DNA of 64,000 nucleotides, taken from contig JBEBSD010000008.1 of NCBI GenBank assembly GCA_040394475.1, forward strand, positions 62,001-126,000, given 5' to 3'. Origin of the DNA: JBEBSD01 sp040394475 (lineage in GTDB: Bacteria; Bacteroidota; Bacteroidia; Cytophagales; Spirosomataceae). Shown here one piece after another: positions 45,150 through 54,522 of the stretch; positions within the stretch are counted from its first letter, which is position 1; each line of letters opens with the position of its first letter. The notes beneath the pieces were generated by a model. That model saw only the letters and a program-made list of their open reading frames with translations, searched no databases and was not told where the DNA came from. The translations under genes were made by a program, and so were the position numbers.

Positions 45150-46050
45150 GATAATTACCTAAGTCTACATCCTCTAAAACAGCGATGGCATCGTCTACCA
45201 AAACTGCAAGCGAACAATAAAGGGAAACCAGATAAGAGGCAATGGCACGATCGTCAATACCCATAAAACGGACGGAGAGACCGGGACTTTGCTCTCCCGG
45301 CAATCCCGGCTGAAAAAGTCCGACTACCCCCTGGCGGCTTTCTCCGGTACGCAGCAGGATCACTTTCGATTTCCCGTTTGTAATCGGCAATTTATCGGAT
45401 GGAATAAGGGGTATGCCCCGCCATGTCAAAAACGAAGACCCAAAGAGTGTTGTGGTGGGAGGCGGTACGCCGCGACGTGTACATTCTCTTCCGAAAGCTG
45501 CGATCGCTTTGGGATGCAGCAGGAAAAAACCCGGCTCTTTCCAGACTTTTGAAATCAATTCGTCAAAATCGTCCGGTGTCGGCGGACCTGCCAGCGTTTT
45601 AATGCGCTGCTCTTCGGACACGCTGTGTAGTAACCCGTACTCCTTATTATTGATAAGCTCACTTTCCTGACGCTCCTTCACGGTCTCAACGGCAAGCCGC
45701 AGCTGTTCGCTGATCTGGTTATACGGTCTGCTATACAAATCCGACACCCGGGTATGTACGTCTACGATCGTCTGGACGGCAGAGAGGTTGTATTCTCTGG
45801 GATTTACAACATAGTCGACGAATGTTTGTGGTAAAACCCGCTCATCCCTTGCAGAACAGTCCACTTCTACTGAACTGGCATCCTTCACTTTGTTAAGCCG
45901 GTAAACGCCGGATTCAACCGGGATCCAATTCAGTAAATGTGTCAGCCACCTTGGTGTGATCGTGACCATCTGAGGAACTGTTCTCGTAGCAATAGCCAGT
46001 TGCCGTGCCGCAACATCTCCTAAAGCTGTTTGTTGTGCTTTTTGAGTCAT
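45133..46050 (-). CDS. srpI: Family 2A encapsulin shell protein (SrpI-like)
   Basis: The 305-residue protein begins QQTALGDVAARQLAIATRTVPQM. It continues WLTHLLNWIPVESGVYRLNKV, EYNLSAVQTIVDVHTRVSDLYS, GPPTPDDFDELISKVWKEPGFF and LIPSDKLPITNGKSKVILLR. These fit the SrpI family with the HK97 phage-capsid fold. No cyclic-nucleotide-binding insert is visible, which separates family 2A from 2B. Many copies should assemble into a hollow icosahedral shell holding the desulfurase encoded next. The start at 46050 is the only good ATG and leaves a 365-base upstream region for a promoter. Confidence 0.93.
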   Translation of the reverse strand: MTQKAQQTALGDVAARQLAIATRTVPQMVTITPRWLTHLLNWIPVESGVYRLNKVKDASSVEVDCSARDERVLPQTFVDYVVNPREYNLSAVQTIVDVHTRVSDLYSRPYNQISEQLRLAVETVKERQESELINNKEYGLLHSVSEEQRIKTLAGPPTPDDFDELISKVWKEPGFFLLHPKAIAAFGRECTRRGVPPPTTTLFGSSFLTWRGIPLIPSDKLPITNGKSKVILLRTGESRQGVVGLFQPGLPGEQSPGLSVRFMGIDDRAIASYLVSLYCSLAVLVDDAIAVLEDVDLGNYHAYKY

Positions 46051-46415
46051 TTCTGGTTACTTGTTAGAATTATTGGTTTAAATGTGATCCTCAAATGAAA
46101 ACCTTGATTGACATTGTGAAGTAGTATCCCGAATACGTAAAAGATCAGCGGCGACGCTCCGGGAAGTATCCGCTGATAGCTGCAATCTACATGGATAATG
46201 TTTTTGCCGGGAAGGATTGCTGCCTGTTTCTGGGGAATTTACCTACGGCGAATGGCTGTCCGGAATAAAATCCGAACCGGTGATTTTCACGACAAACCAC
46301 ACGTATCCGTCCGATGCTGGGCCTGATCGCCCGTGATCAGGCAGACCGGCCGGCAGCGGAGTATACTTCGGATAAGTACCACAAAGGGATTCACCGGTTG
46401 GAGCAAGTGACGCTC
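46051..46415. other. Upstream region of the encapsulin operon
   Basis: No convincing gene is seen in these 365 bases. A hairpin GCCTGATC/GATCAGGC lies at 46321-46342. A plus-strand frame from about 46315 runs antisense into the AraC gene and looks like chance. I could not place a clear TAnnTTTG promoter box for the encapsulin gene. Confidence 0.45.
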
Positions 46416-47216
46416 TCAACGAAGGGCTGCCTGTTTGACCAGTTCTGCAGGAGGGTGGCCAAACTCCTTCCGGAACGCATATGAAAAGTGGGAAAGATCT
46501 TCGAAACCTACTTCGAGGTAGACATCGGTCGGCTTTTGCTTTCGCTTGCTGATTTGAAAATAAGCTTCGTCCAGGCGTTTCTTTTTGAGCCAGATTCCGG
46601 GTGTGGTTCCGAAAACCTTCCGGAAATCACGTTTGAAAGAAGACAAACTCCTTCCGGTCAGATAAGCAAACCGGTCCAGGCTGATGTTGAACCTGAAGTT
46701 GCGGTTCATATATTCCTCCAGATCAATTTTCTCGGAAATGCCGAAGCTGAAAAAGATATTGGCCAAATCCGGGTCGGACTTCAGCAGTATCAAAAGCAGT
46801 TCCTCTCTTTTGATATCGGCAAAGGTTTCCTCAAGATGTAAATCGCCGGTGTAGTAAGGTTCCAGCGACTGAATATAAGTTTTAATCAGGTTGTTTTCCT
46901 GAATAAAAAGGAAGGAATCGTTGTTTACAGTGGGTTGCACAGCCGTCGGATGACGGTCCAGAAACTGCTTCAGGAAAGGCTCGTCCAGTGTAATGATGAC
47001 TTTCTCGAACCTGTCGTCCTCTTTGTATTTGGTATAGCGTACCAAATGATTTTTCCGGGCAATACAGTAATCGCCCGGATGCATCGTGTAATGTTTTCCA
47101 CCATCGTATGCCTTCATTGAACCTTTGAGCAAATACAGGAAGTAATGTTCCGGTATGAACTTCTCGGGTGAAATTTCAGGTCCTAAATGACAGGATTGTA
47201 TGTTGTTGACTTTCAA
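46416..47216 (-). CDS. AraC-family transcriptional regulator
   Basis: The 266-residue protein has an N-terminal cupin-like sensing domain (YFLYLLKGSMKAYDGGKHYTM, GDYCIARKNHLVRYTKY). The C-terminal AraC DNA-binding domain follows (NISLDRFAYLTGRSLSSFKRDF, then TPGIWLKKKRLDEAYF and DVYLEVGFEDLSHFSYAFRKEFG). It lies 104 bases downstream of the dehydrogenase gene on the same strand, and that gene has two direct repeats in its promoter of the sort AraC proteins bind. A role on the encapsulin operon 365 bases downstream is possible but has no sequence support. Confidence 0.92.
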   Translation of the reverse strand: MKVNNIQSCHLGPEISPEKFIPEHYFLYLLKGSMKAYDGGKHYTMHPGDYCIARKNHLVRYTKYKEDDRFEKVIITLDEPFLKQFLDRHPTAVQPTVNNDSFLFIQENNLIKTYIQSLEPYYTGDLHLEETFADIKREELLLILLKSDPDLANIFFSFGISEKIDLEEYMNRNFRFNISLDRFAYLTGRSLSSFKRDFRKVFGTTPGIWLKKKRLDEAYFQISKRKQKPTDVYLEVGFEDLSHFSYAFRKEFGHPPAELVKQAALR

Positions 47217-47320
47217 TTTTTACCGGGCTGTTTTATTGTACAAATATACTATCAAAGTCGTTTACTCCGATCTACAGTTACTGGTTACTAATTTAATGCT
47301 GCATCCCGGCGATTACCTGG

Positions 47321-48229
47321 TTACGGAAACCGAACACCTGTGGCTTTTTCTGTATAGTCCCAAAGCTGCTTTGCTAATGTTTCGTCGTTCATGGCGGACG
47401 TGCTGTGCCTGGAAAGTGCGGGATATCCACTATATTCTTTGTCGCCGTCGGGGCCAAAAAATTCTCCGCCTTTTACGGAGGTGTCAGTTGCAGCGAAAAG
47501 CGTGGGCAATGCCCCTTGCCAGGGTTCCATCACTTCCTCAAACTGGTTAAACAATCCTTCCAGCTGTTCGCCGGGAATGTGGCGCTGTAGATCAGTGCGG
47601 GTAATACCGGGATGTGCCGCTGTAGAAATGACACCGGGGCCGCCGGCTTTCAGTTTTCTGTCCAGCTCATACGTGAACAGAATATCCGCCAGCTTGCTCA
47701 CGGCATATTCACGCCAGGCATCATAGGGCTTCTCTAATTTCAGGTTGTCGAAATCAATGGTTGCTGCACGAGTCGCTGCTCCGCTGGAAAGTGTGACCAC
47801 CCTTGCCCCGGGCGTATTTTTCAACAAGGGGAACAAATGCCCTGTCAATGCAAAATGCCCGATAAAGTTTACACCGAACTGCAGCTCAAATCCGTCATCG
47901 GTCTTGGACGGCGGCGGAATCATTACGCCCGCATTGTTAATGAGCAGGTCCAGTTGAATGTGCCCGCTTTTGAATGCACCGGCAAATGATTTCACCTGGT
48001 TAAGGTTTGCCAGATTAAGACTGCCAGTTTCCAAAGTGCCTTTCCCAGTAGTTTCGGCCTTGATTTTCCCGACGGCGGCGTTCGCTTTTTGTACGTCTCT
48101 TACTGCCAGGGTTACGTTGGCTCCTGCTTCGTACAATTGTTTGGCTGTTTCGTAGCCGATGCCGGTATTCGAGCCGGTAACGATGGCGTTTTTTCCTGTC
48201 AGATCAGGAATGTTTTCTTTCGTCCACAT
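47321..48229 (-). CDS. Short-chain dehydrogenase/reductase (retinol-dehydrogenase-like)
   Basis: The ATG at 48229 gives MWTKENIPDLTGKNAIVTGSN, the usual start of this SDR subgroup. A frame with nine more residues begins at 48256 but would start upstream of the likely transcription start. The 302-residue protein has the cofactor motif TGSNTGIG, LLINNAGVM and the catalytic Tyr-x3-Lys (YAVSKLAD), with the Ser of VVTLSSGAA. It probably uses NADP(H). The substrate is unknown. It forms a pair with the AraC regulator gene downstream. Confidence 0.9.
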   Translation of the reverse strand: MWTKENIPDLTGKNAIVTGSNTGIGYETAKQLYEAGANVTLAVRDVQKANAAVGKIKAETTGKGTLETGSLNLANLNQVKSFAGAFKSGHIQLDLLINNAGVMIPPPSKTDDGFELQFGVNFIGHFALTGHLFPLLKNTPGARVVTLSSGAATRAATIDFDNLKLEKPYDAWREYAVSKLADILFTYELDRKLKAGGPGVISTAAHPGITRTDLQRHIPGEQLEGLFNQFEEVMEPWQGALPTLFAATDTSVKGGEFFGPDGDKEYSGYPALSRHSTSAMNDETLAKQLWDYTEKATGVRFP

Positions 48230-48280
48230 ACATACTTTTTTTAAATCCTGATGCAAATTTCAGCATTATTGGCTTCGGAA

Positions 48281-48321
48281 ACTTTGTTGTGAGGGTCAAT
48301 TTTACTTTGTTGTGAAGGTCA
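48281..48321 (-). promoter_or_regulatory. Direct repeats in the dehydrogenase promoter, probable AraC site
   Basis: Read on the minus strand, TGACCTTCACAACAAAGT (48304-48321) and TGACCCTCACAACAAAGT (48281-48298) are direct repeats with one mismatch, 23 bases apart (about two helical turns). A -7-like GAAATTTG lies at 48254-48261 nearer the gene. Direct repeats just upstream of the promoter are the usual AraC-family activator layout. Confidence 0.6.
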
Positions 48322-48515
48322 GTCCGCCGACACGCACGGAGACTACCTGCCAAATGATGGGGGAAACCATCCCCAAAGAAACCAGCTATATCACGCTGAA
48401 TGATCAGCTTATGGACAGTTGGGGCGTTCCGCTCTTAAAAATCAATGTCTCCTGTGACAACAACGACGAAAAAATGCGAAAGGATTATCACTCAAAACCC
48501 CTCCCTGACCTATAG
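48312..48515 (+). pseudogene. GMC-family oxidoreductase C-terminal remnant
   Basis: The 67-codon frame reads GETIPKETSYITLNDQLMDSWGVPLLKINVSCDNNDEKMRKD across ~48359-48484 (shown in pieces: GETIPKETSYITLN, DSWGVPLLKINVS, DNNDEKMRKD). This resembles the substrate-domain segment of glucose-methanol-choline oxidoreductases, where GE, NYV, L, DxWGIP and NE..MR recur. The FAD-binding part and the active-site region are absent. Its 5' end lies inside the dehydrogenase promoter repeats, so it is a fragment left by deletion or insertion. A further open stretch to 48633 in another frame may belong to it. Confidence 0.55.
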
Positions 48516-48646
48516 GGACCTGACGGCAAGCGCTGCCGATTTTGCGGCCACGGAATTAAAAAAGGGAAATTCGCAGAGAGTTCCGTCCGGAAAACAGCTT
48601 TTAGCTTCAGTATTAATTAATAATAGAATATAACCGGTCCTTTAAA

Positions 48647-49507
48647 ATGAGAGATATGCGTTCGTTATTTTTGGTTTTCTTCATAACCACTTGTATCGTT
48701 ATAACCGGCTGCCTAACAACCGACAAACCAACTACAGCCCCGGAGGCGCCGGAAGAAAAGTTAGGATTTAAGTTAAGTGTAGGGTCCTATAGCTTTAAAA
48801 ACTTCACATTTTTAGAAACACTCGCCAAAATTGACAGTTGTGGATTAACCTACACGGAAGGCTTTCCCGGGCATGTCCTGGGGGGAGATCTGGAAGGTAC
48901 GCTGGACTATAAAATGGATGTTGCTACCCGTAAAAAAGTACGGGATATTTTAAACGAAAAGGGGATCAAACTTGCAGCTTATGGCGTGATAACCCCAAAA
49001 ACAAACGAAGATTGGGAACTGTTGTTTGACTTTGCTTCTGAAATGGGCGTCGAGAACATCTCGTCTGAACCTACCCCGGAACAAATCCCTTACATAGCCA
49101 GCTTGTGCGACAAGCATGGCATTAATGTCGCCATCCATAATCACCCTGCCCCTTCCCGCTATTGGCACCCGGATTCCGTTTTGAAGGTCCTTGACGGCCA
49201 AAGCATCCGGATCGGCGCGGCAGCAGATGTCGGCCATTGGGTACGGTCAGGCCTTGACCCGGTGGAATGCCTGCGCAAACTGGAGGGCAGATTGTTACAT
49301 TTTCATTTAAAAGATTTGAATGAAAAGGGTGTAAAAGAGGCCCACGATGTGCTTTGGGGCGACGGAGTAGCCAATATCCCCGGGATAATCGAGGAAATAA
49401 AAAGGCAGAAATTCAAAGGAATTGTCTCGGCTGAATATGAATACAACTGGGACAACAGTACGCCGGATATTGCCAAATGCATCACCTATTTCAGGGCTAG
49501 ACTTTGA
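48647..49507 (+). CDS. Sugar phosphate isomerase/epimerase-family lipoprotein
   Basis: The 286-residue protein has a lipoprotein signal (VFFITTCIVITGC). A xylose-isomerase-like TIM barrel follows (LSVGSYSFKNFTFLETLAKIDSCG, GIKLAAYGVI, INVAIHNHP, IRIGAAADVGHW, GRLLHFHLKDLN, GIVSAEYEYNW). The acidic and histidine residues at strand ends suit a metal site. In Bacteroidota such exported isomerases often accompany GMC oxidoreductase and DUF1080 proteins in 3-keto-sugar metabolism. A GMC remnant lies just upstream, which supports that link. The initial ATG at 48647 and one at 48656 are both possible. Confidence 0.86.
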   Translation: MRDMRSLFLVFFITTCIVITGCLTTDKPTTAPEAPEEKLGFKLSVGSYSFKNFTFLETLAKIDSCGLTYTEGFPGHVLGGDLEGTLDYKMDVATRKKVRDILNEKGIKLAAYGVITPKTNEDWELLFDFASEMGVENISSEPTPEQIPYIASLCDKHGINVAIHNHPAPSRYWHPDSVLKVLDGQSIRIGAAADVGHWVRSGLDPVECLRKLEGRLLHFHLKDLNEKGVKEAHDVLWGDGVANIPGIIEEIKRQKFKGIVSAEYEYNWDNSTPDIAKCITYFRARL

Positions 49508-49564
49508 TAATGCCTTGGAGGGAATGTTGCCTGATACCCATTTTAGCAAAATGAAATGGCCATG
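49508..49564 (+). pseudogene. Remnant of a purple-acid-phosphatase-like gene 3' end
   Basis: Translation gives NALEGMLPDTHFSKMKWP and a stop. It matches the end of the protein at 37236 (SLNGTLLDTYFSRMK) in most positions. DNA similarity to about 38325-38370 also extends over roughly 50 bases. The rest of the gene is missing, so this looks like debris from a lost paralogue. The rest of the gap to 49743 holds GCTGACAG-type repeats. Confidence 0.55.
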
Positions 49565-49743
49565 AGCTATCAGAAAATGGATTGCACAAAAAGCGGTGCG
49601 CCGCCCGCCGTCGATAAATAAATGCTGACTGCTGACAGCTGAAATCCGATAGCCGATCACAGCCTGACGGCCGGCTTAAATCGGGAAATCCCTTCGCCAT
49701 CCTAAAGAAGTTTACCTAATATTGTACGCTCAGCATTTCAGAC

Positions 49744-51306
49744 ATGGTCCATTCACGTATAGCAGCTTTTCTATTTTTCCTTACCATCGCCGGACCCGTT
49801 CCGGTCAGCAGTCAACCTGCTCCCGATGAAATTGAGTTTGTAAGGCAAGGGGTACGGCGGTTCGTTTTTGACGATTCACACACCATTCCACTAGCGGCAC
49901 TGTATCCCAAAGAAATCATCGGGATGTCTGCCATGTATCCCGTTACCCATGGTTCGGCGGCGCATGCCCGGGTGGGTGTGCGTGATCAACGGCTAATTGT
50001 AAGTTCGGATACCGAAACGCAAACGGCTATCTGGTTCGGAGGCTTCAACCCCTTTGCCACGTATACTATCGATCTGGCGGCATGCGAGGGTGAGGGCGCA
50101 ATAGGATTTGAGTTTGCCTCCAAAGCGGAACGGTATCGGATCACCGTTCATTACCGGCAAGATCACCTGACGGATGTGCGGCATCAATTATTGAAGGGAG
50201 ACAACGTTATTTTGGACGAATCGATTGCTATTCCAACTGATACAAAAGCGATTCCAGCCGGCAAACTCATTCTTCAGATGCTGGGCAGCGGGCTGACCGT
50301 TTATTGCCAAAACGACGGTCTGCCGCTGCCGATTGCCCAGTCGGATTTCAGCCGGCAGATCGACTTACGGAGGCAACATTACCTGCACACCTTCCAATCA
50401 CGTTTGTACCTGCATCTTAAACAGGGAACGGTGCAAATTAATAAAGTAGCGGCAGCACTCAGCAGCGGTATGGGCCTGGCAGACATCAGGGCCATCACCT
50501 ACGAGGATGGGACTCCATTACTGGATCAAGGCCGGATTTGGTACACCATGAGCATCAGGGGGCGCGCATTACCCCATCACATACAAGGGGTTTTCAGCAT
50601 GGACCCCACTGTATTTGATCTACGGTTAGAAGGAATCATTGTGTTTGACCGACAGGATGGGATCCTTCGGAACGAAGTAGCTTCTCATATTTTCTACGAC
50701 AGGAAGGACAAGGTTTGGCGAGGCATTACCACCGGCTTCAGCGCTTATGCCGATCCCAAAGAGCAAAAACAGCTGCTTGCTATAGAGAGTACAAGGGACC
50801 CCCGGTTTGGCTTTTCCGTCATGCAGGCCACCCCTTTCGGCATTGTGGGCGACATTGAAGACCCGCATATCCTGTATGATGCTGCAGCAAAAAAATGGCG
50901 GATTCTGACCTGTGAAAATAATAACGGCGGCTATAAAGCGATCCTGTTGGAATCGGCTACCTGGAACAAAGATTATCAACGCATTGCCGGCCCGGTCACA
51001 CATAACTCTACGGGTACGTCTATCCAGCGCATCGGGGGAAAACACTATTGCTTTTCCGGAAGCCAGGAGCGGAAAATCTTCATCTATTCCTATCCTGACC
51101 TCCGGGAAGCGGGCACGCTGAAAATGGATTTACCTCCCTGGGACGAAACATCCGGCACCAGGGTTTGGCCCAATGTGGTGGAATTACCCGAGGGCTACCC
51201 GTTCCGGTATGTAGCCCTGATGATGGACAGATTCAATTATCCCGGACTCAAAGGACCGAACTGGACCTATGGGGCCTTGTATTTATACCATGGTTATGCG
51301 GAATAA
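49744..51306 (+). CDS. Secreted protein, possible beta-propeller glycosidase-like
   Basis: The 520-residue protein has a signal peptide (AAFLFFLTIAGPVPVSSQ). The first ~230 residues look like a concanavalin-type domain (TIDLAACEGEGAIGFEFASKA, LKGDNVILDESIA). The second part has repeated beta-blade-like segments (IRAITYEDGTPLLDQGRIWY, HIFYDRKDKVWRGITTGF, DPHILYDAAAKKWRILTCENN), as in GH43/GH32-type five-bladed propellers. I could not assign catalytic acids with confidence. It precedes a DUF4838 protein by 216 bases and may work with it on a surface polysaccharide. Confidence 0.6.
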   Translation: MVHSRIAAFLFFLTIAGPVPVSSQPAPDEIEFVRQGVRRFVFDDSHTIPLAALYPKEIIGMSAMYPVTHGSAAHARVGVRDQRLIVSSDTETQTAIWFGGFNPFATYTIDLAACEGEGAIGFEFASKAERYRITVHYRQDHLTDVRHQLLKGDNVILDESIAIPTDTKAIPAGKLILQMLGSGLTVYCQNDGLPLPIAQSDFSRQIDLRRQHYLHTFQSRLYLHLKQGTVQINKVAAALSSGMGLADIRAITYEDGTPLLDQGRIWYTMSIRGRALPHHIQGVFSMDPTVFDLRLEGIIVFDRQDGILRNEVASHIFYDRKDKVWRGITTGFSAYADPKEQKQLLAIESTRDPRFGFSVMQATPFGIVGDIEDPHILYDAAAKKWRILTCENNNGGYKAILLESATWNKDYQRIAGPVTHNSTGTSIQRIGGKHYCFSGSQERKIFIYSYPDLREAGTLKMDLPPWDETSGTRVWPNVVELPEGYPFRYVALMMDRFNYPGLKGPNWTYGALYLYHGYAE

Positions 51307-51522
51307 AAACAGAATTGACCTTACTACAAAGCCAAGTCCCTTCCCTGCGATATTCCGCGAATGCTGCGATAGCGAAATAACATCCGTTACTTTGTAAAAG
51401 GCCGACGGGGCCAACATTCGGACACCCTACCGATGCGGGCACTCTTTCTGTTAAAACCGGGATAGTATCTAAACAGCGGAACGCAGTATTACAAAAGTAC
51501 CAGCTTCCTAACCTTTTGCCGA

Positions 51523-54090
51523 ATGCAACGATTCAACGCCCTTACACTCCTTTTTTTCTTTTTAACAATAACATCGCTGACGGGACAGCAATTGCCCAGA
51601 CAAGACGCGATACCTGACCAATGGATCACTTCGTGGCTGCTATGCGGCCCTTTTCATCTCGACCAGCACGAAGACGAATCGGCCCGGGGCTGGTACCACG
51701 CTCCGGGTTATGAACGGGATTATCTGGCACAGTTTGGCGGAGAAACAAATCCAGAGGTTAAATCCGGAGATCTCGTTACCTATCCGAAGGGAAGCGCCCG
51801 ATGGCAGCTCTTTAACGCCCGCGATTCCATTATCGATCTGCGTGCTGCGGTGTCACGGGAGGAATCTGTTTTTGCATACGCCTATACGGAGCTCATCTCC
51901 GAAAAAGAGCAGACCCTGTTTCTGGCCTTCAGCACCAACGACGGCGGGACGCTCTTCGTAAATGGGATAAAGATTTGGGATCATCCTACCCAGAGAAGTC
52001 TGAGAGTCGACGGAGATTGGGTACCGGTTGCCTTAAAGAAGGGTAAGAACCGGCTCCTCTTCAAAGTGGAGCAGCTTGGTAACAAGTGGGAACTCTGTGC
52101 GAGATTAAAGCCTTTTTCCGTATCGGAACTGACCAAAAGAGAAAACCTGTTCCGGATCGATGCGTCGAAAGACGGCAACGCAAAACTCGCATCGCCCTAT
52201 CAGGAAGCCGTTCTTGGGCACCTGGTGAAAGACGTGTCGATACGGATCGAAAATGCGTTGGGGCAATCCGTCTGGTCGGGCAGGCGTACCGATAATTTCC
52301 TGGCAGCCATCGGGCTTCCTTCCGGTAGTTACCAGCAGTATTCCGCCCATTATGCTATTACGCTGAAATCCGGCGAGCGACTGCACCTCGATCAACCCTT
52401 CAAAGCGGGTATCAAGAAAAACTATACCCTTTTCTCCGGAGGGAAAACGGCCTATACGATCGCACTTGGCCCCGCTGCCTCCCCCTCTGAGAAATGGGCT
52501 GCCGGGGAACTCAGTCACTGGCTGGGAGCAATCAGCGGAGCCGATTTCCCGATCACGACACTCGCACAAAGCCAGTCGCCCCGGATTATCATCGGATCCA
52601 ATGAATTCGTCGAACAACAAACGGGGATGAAAGCCCCGGCCGACACGGACGAAACATACTACTACAAAAATGAGGGTGAGGACATCCTGATGTATGGCGG
52701 GAAACAGCGTGGTTCTATGTACGCCGTGATGTCATTTCTGGAGAATGAACTCGGATGCCGCTGGTATACCCCCGGCGTAACCGTTGTTCCCAAAAGAGAC
52801 GAACTGGTTTTTAGTCACTTCGGTCATTCGGAAGCGCCGGGCCTCCGGGTGCGGAACGACTTTTATTATGAGGCGTTCGACCCTGTCTGGGCTGCCCGGA
52901 ATAAGATGAACGGTTCAATGGGACTGCCCGAACAACCAGGGGGCGTGGAAAGCTACTGGTCCGTGCATACCTTCTACCCGCTTGTTCCGCCGGAGGAGTT
53001 TTTCGGCACGCATCCTGAATATTACAGCCTCTTAAACGGCAAACGCGTGTCGCAGAATGCGCAGCTATGCCTGAGCAATCCGGATGTGCTGGCCATTATT
53101 AAAGACCGCATCAAGAAAAAAATAAAGGAAAACCCGGGATACCTCATCTACGACGTTTCTCAGAACGATTATTACAACCCCTGCGAATGCGACAAATGCC
53201 AGGCGATCGTAAAAAGGGAAGGAAGCGAATCGGGTATTATGATCTGGTTTGTAAACCAGGTAGCCGAAGCAATAGAAAAGGAATTCCCCGATAAATTCAT
53301 CGGGACCCTGGCTTATCAGTACACCCGTTCGGCCCCCGCTGCCCTCACACCACGAAAAAATGTCGTCGTCAGGTTTTGCAGCATTGAATGCTGCTTTGCA
53401 CACGATTTTAAAACCTGTCCTGAGAATAAGTCCTTTATGACCGATCTGACCGCCTGGTCGCAAAAGGCACCTCACTTGTATATCTGGGACTATGTGGTCA
53501 ATTTTTCTCATTACCTGATGCCCTTTCCGAATTTCGGGGTACTGCAATCGAATATCAAAACCTTCCGGGAAAACAAATCAATCGGCATTATGGAGCAGGC
53601 AGCCTACCAGAGCCGGGGCGGTGAGTTTGCCGAGCTCCGGGCCTACCTGATCGCAAAGCTTCTCTGGAACCCCGATACCGATCCTGAAAAAGTGATCGCC
53701 GATTTCATGTACGGCTACTATGGCCGCAGCGGAAAATTTGTAAAACAATACTTCGACCTGCTGCAGGGATTGGTAAAAGAAGACACCCATATCGGACTGG
53801 GCACCGAGCCGGTCGACAAGATTTTCTCCGAAAAATTCATCGAAGAATCACTGGCTATCTTTGAGGAAGCTTACAAAGTTTCCGATAATGAGGACATTGT
53901 CAAACGGGTAGACATGGCGCTGCTGCCGGTATTGTATCTCAAATGCAGGCGGACCCCACACCGGGCGTTCCACGATGGCACCTATGCGAAATTCATGGAG
54001 ATTATCGAAAGAGAAGGCATCACGCACCTCGCAGAATCAGGAAAACCCGCTCTGGATGCCTTTCACCATAGCCTGAAGAATGCGAAGTAA
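51523..54090 (+). CDS. Secreted DUF4838-domain protein
   Basis: The 855-residue protein has a signal peptide (LLFFFLTITSLTGQ). An N-terminal beta region (residues ~30-270) is followed by a domain like the alpha-glucuronidase N-terminus (TAYTIALGPAASPSEKWAAGEL). The DUF4838 core follows (YYKNEGEDILMYGGKQRGSMY, ENELGCRWYTPGVTVVP, YDVSQNDYYNPCECDKCQAI, RFCSIECCFAHDF). DUF4838 proteins are found in polysaccharide utilisation loci and are thought to act on glycans. The CECDKC cluster may bind metal or form disulfides. The C-terminal part is helical. Confidence 0.85.
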   Translation: MQRFNALTLLFFFLTITSLTGQQLPRQDAIPDQWITSWLLCGPFHLDQHEDESARGWYHAPGYERDYLAQFGGETNPEVKSGDLVTYPKGSARWQLFNARDSIIDLRAAVSREESVFAYAYTELISEKEQTLFLAFSTNDGGTLFVNGIKIWDHPTQRSLRVDGDWVPVALKKGKNRLLFKVEQLGNKWELCARLKPFSVSELTKRENLFRIDASKDGNAKLASPYQEAVLGHLVKDVSIRIENALGQSVWSGRRTDNFLAAIGLPSGSYQQYSAHYAITLKSGERLHLDQPFKAGIKKNYTLFSGGKTAYTIALGPAASPSEKWAAGELSHWLGAISGADFPITTLAQSQSPRIIIGSNEFVEQQTGMKAPADTDETYYYKNEGEDILMYGGKQRGSMYAVMSFLENELGCRWYTPGVTVVPKRDELVFSHFGHSEAPGLRVRNDFYYEAFDPVWAARNKMNGSMGLPEQPGGVESYWSVHTFYPLVPPEEFFGTHPEYYSLLNGKRVSQNAQLCLSNPDVLAIIKDRIKKKIKENPGYLIYDVSQNDYYNPCECDKCQAIVKREGSESGIMIWFVNQVAEAIEKEFPDKFIGTLAYQYTRSAPAALTPRKNVVVRFCSIECCFAHDFKTCPENKSFMTDLTAWSQKAPHLYIWDYVVNFSHYLMPFPNFGVLQSNIKTFRENKSIGIMEQAAYQSRGGEFAELRAYLIAKLLWNPDTDPEKVIADFMYGYYGRSGKFVKQYFDLLQGLVKEDTHIGLGTEPVDKIFSEKFIEESLAIFEEAYKVSDNEDIVKRVDMALLPVLYLKCRRTPHRAFHDGTYAKFMEIIEREGITHLAESGKPALDAFHHSLKNAK

Positions 54091-54522
54091 CGGAGAAGGA
54101 AAATACAGAAAAACTTCTCGTGCATTGTCAATGAGATTCGATCGGCAATTCGTATCAGCAATCAATAGAAACCGAGAAAGTATAGTGAAGTAGGTTACGA
54201 AAATAGCTTCAGCAATAGGAGCAACAAACAAGTTAAAAAACAGCAAAATGTACTCTTTGTGATTTCAGGCATCGAAGCGGGCTATAGTGGCATAAAACGT
54301 TCAAATAATTTCGTTTCCGCCATTTGCTGCCTTATCCGGGAATACGCAGCATGTTACCGTATATAGCCCTCAAATTATGTTTCCTCTTTTCGGCGTTCAT
54401 TCGAATTATCTTCTGTAAATTGCCAATACGTATCAGAAATCTCTTACAATCGGGTTGGCATTAGCACCTAATTCGGGAAGCTAATGCGTCGATACCTATT
54501 TCCCAAAATTCAAACAACGATT
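54091..54522. other. AT-rich intergenic region
   Basis: The stretch is AT-rich with no gene of note. A frame beginning at 54484 merges with the next coding region, but its first 13 codons do not look like a signal peptide. I see no terminator or clear promoter box. Confidence 0.5.

Noticed and set aside
45133..46050. Prophage origin of the HK97-fold shell gene
   Set aside because: No other phage genes are nearby, and the neighbouring desulfurase and acetyltransferase fit a cellular encapsulin operon.
46315..46485. Plus-strand frame between the encapsulin and AraC genes
   Set aside because: It runs antisense into the AraC gene and resembles nothing I know.
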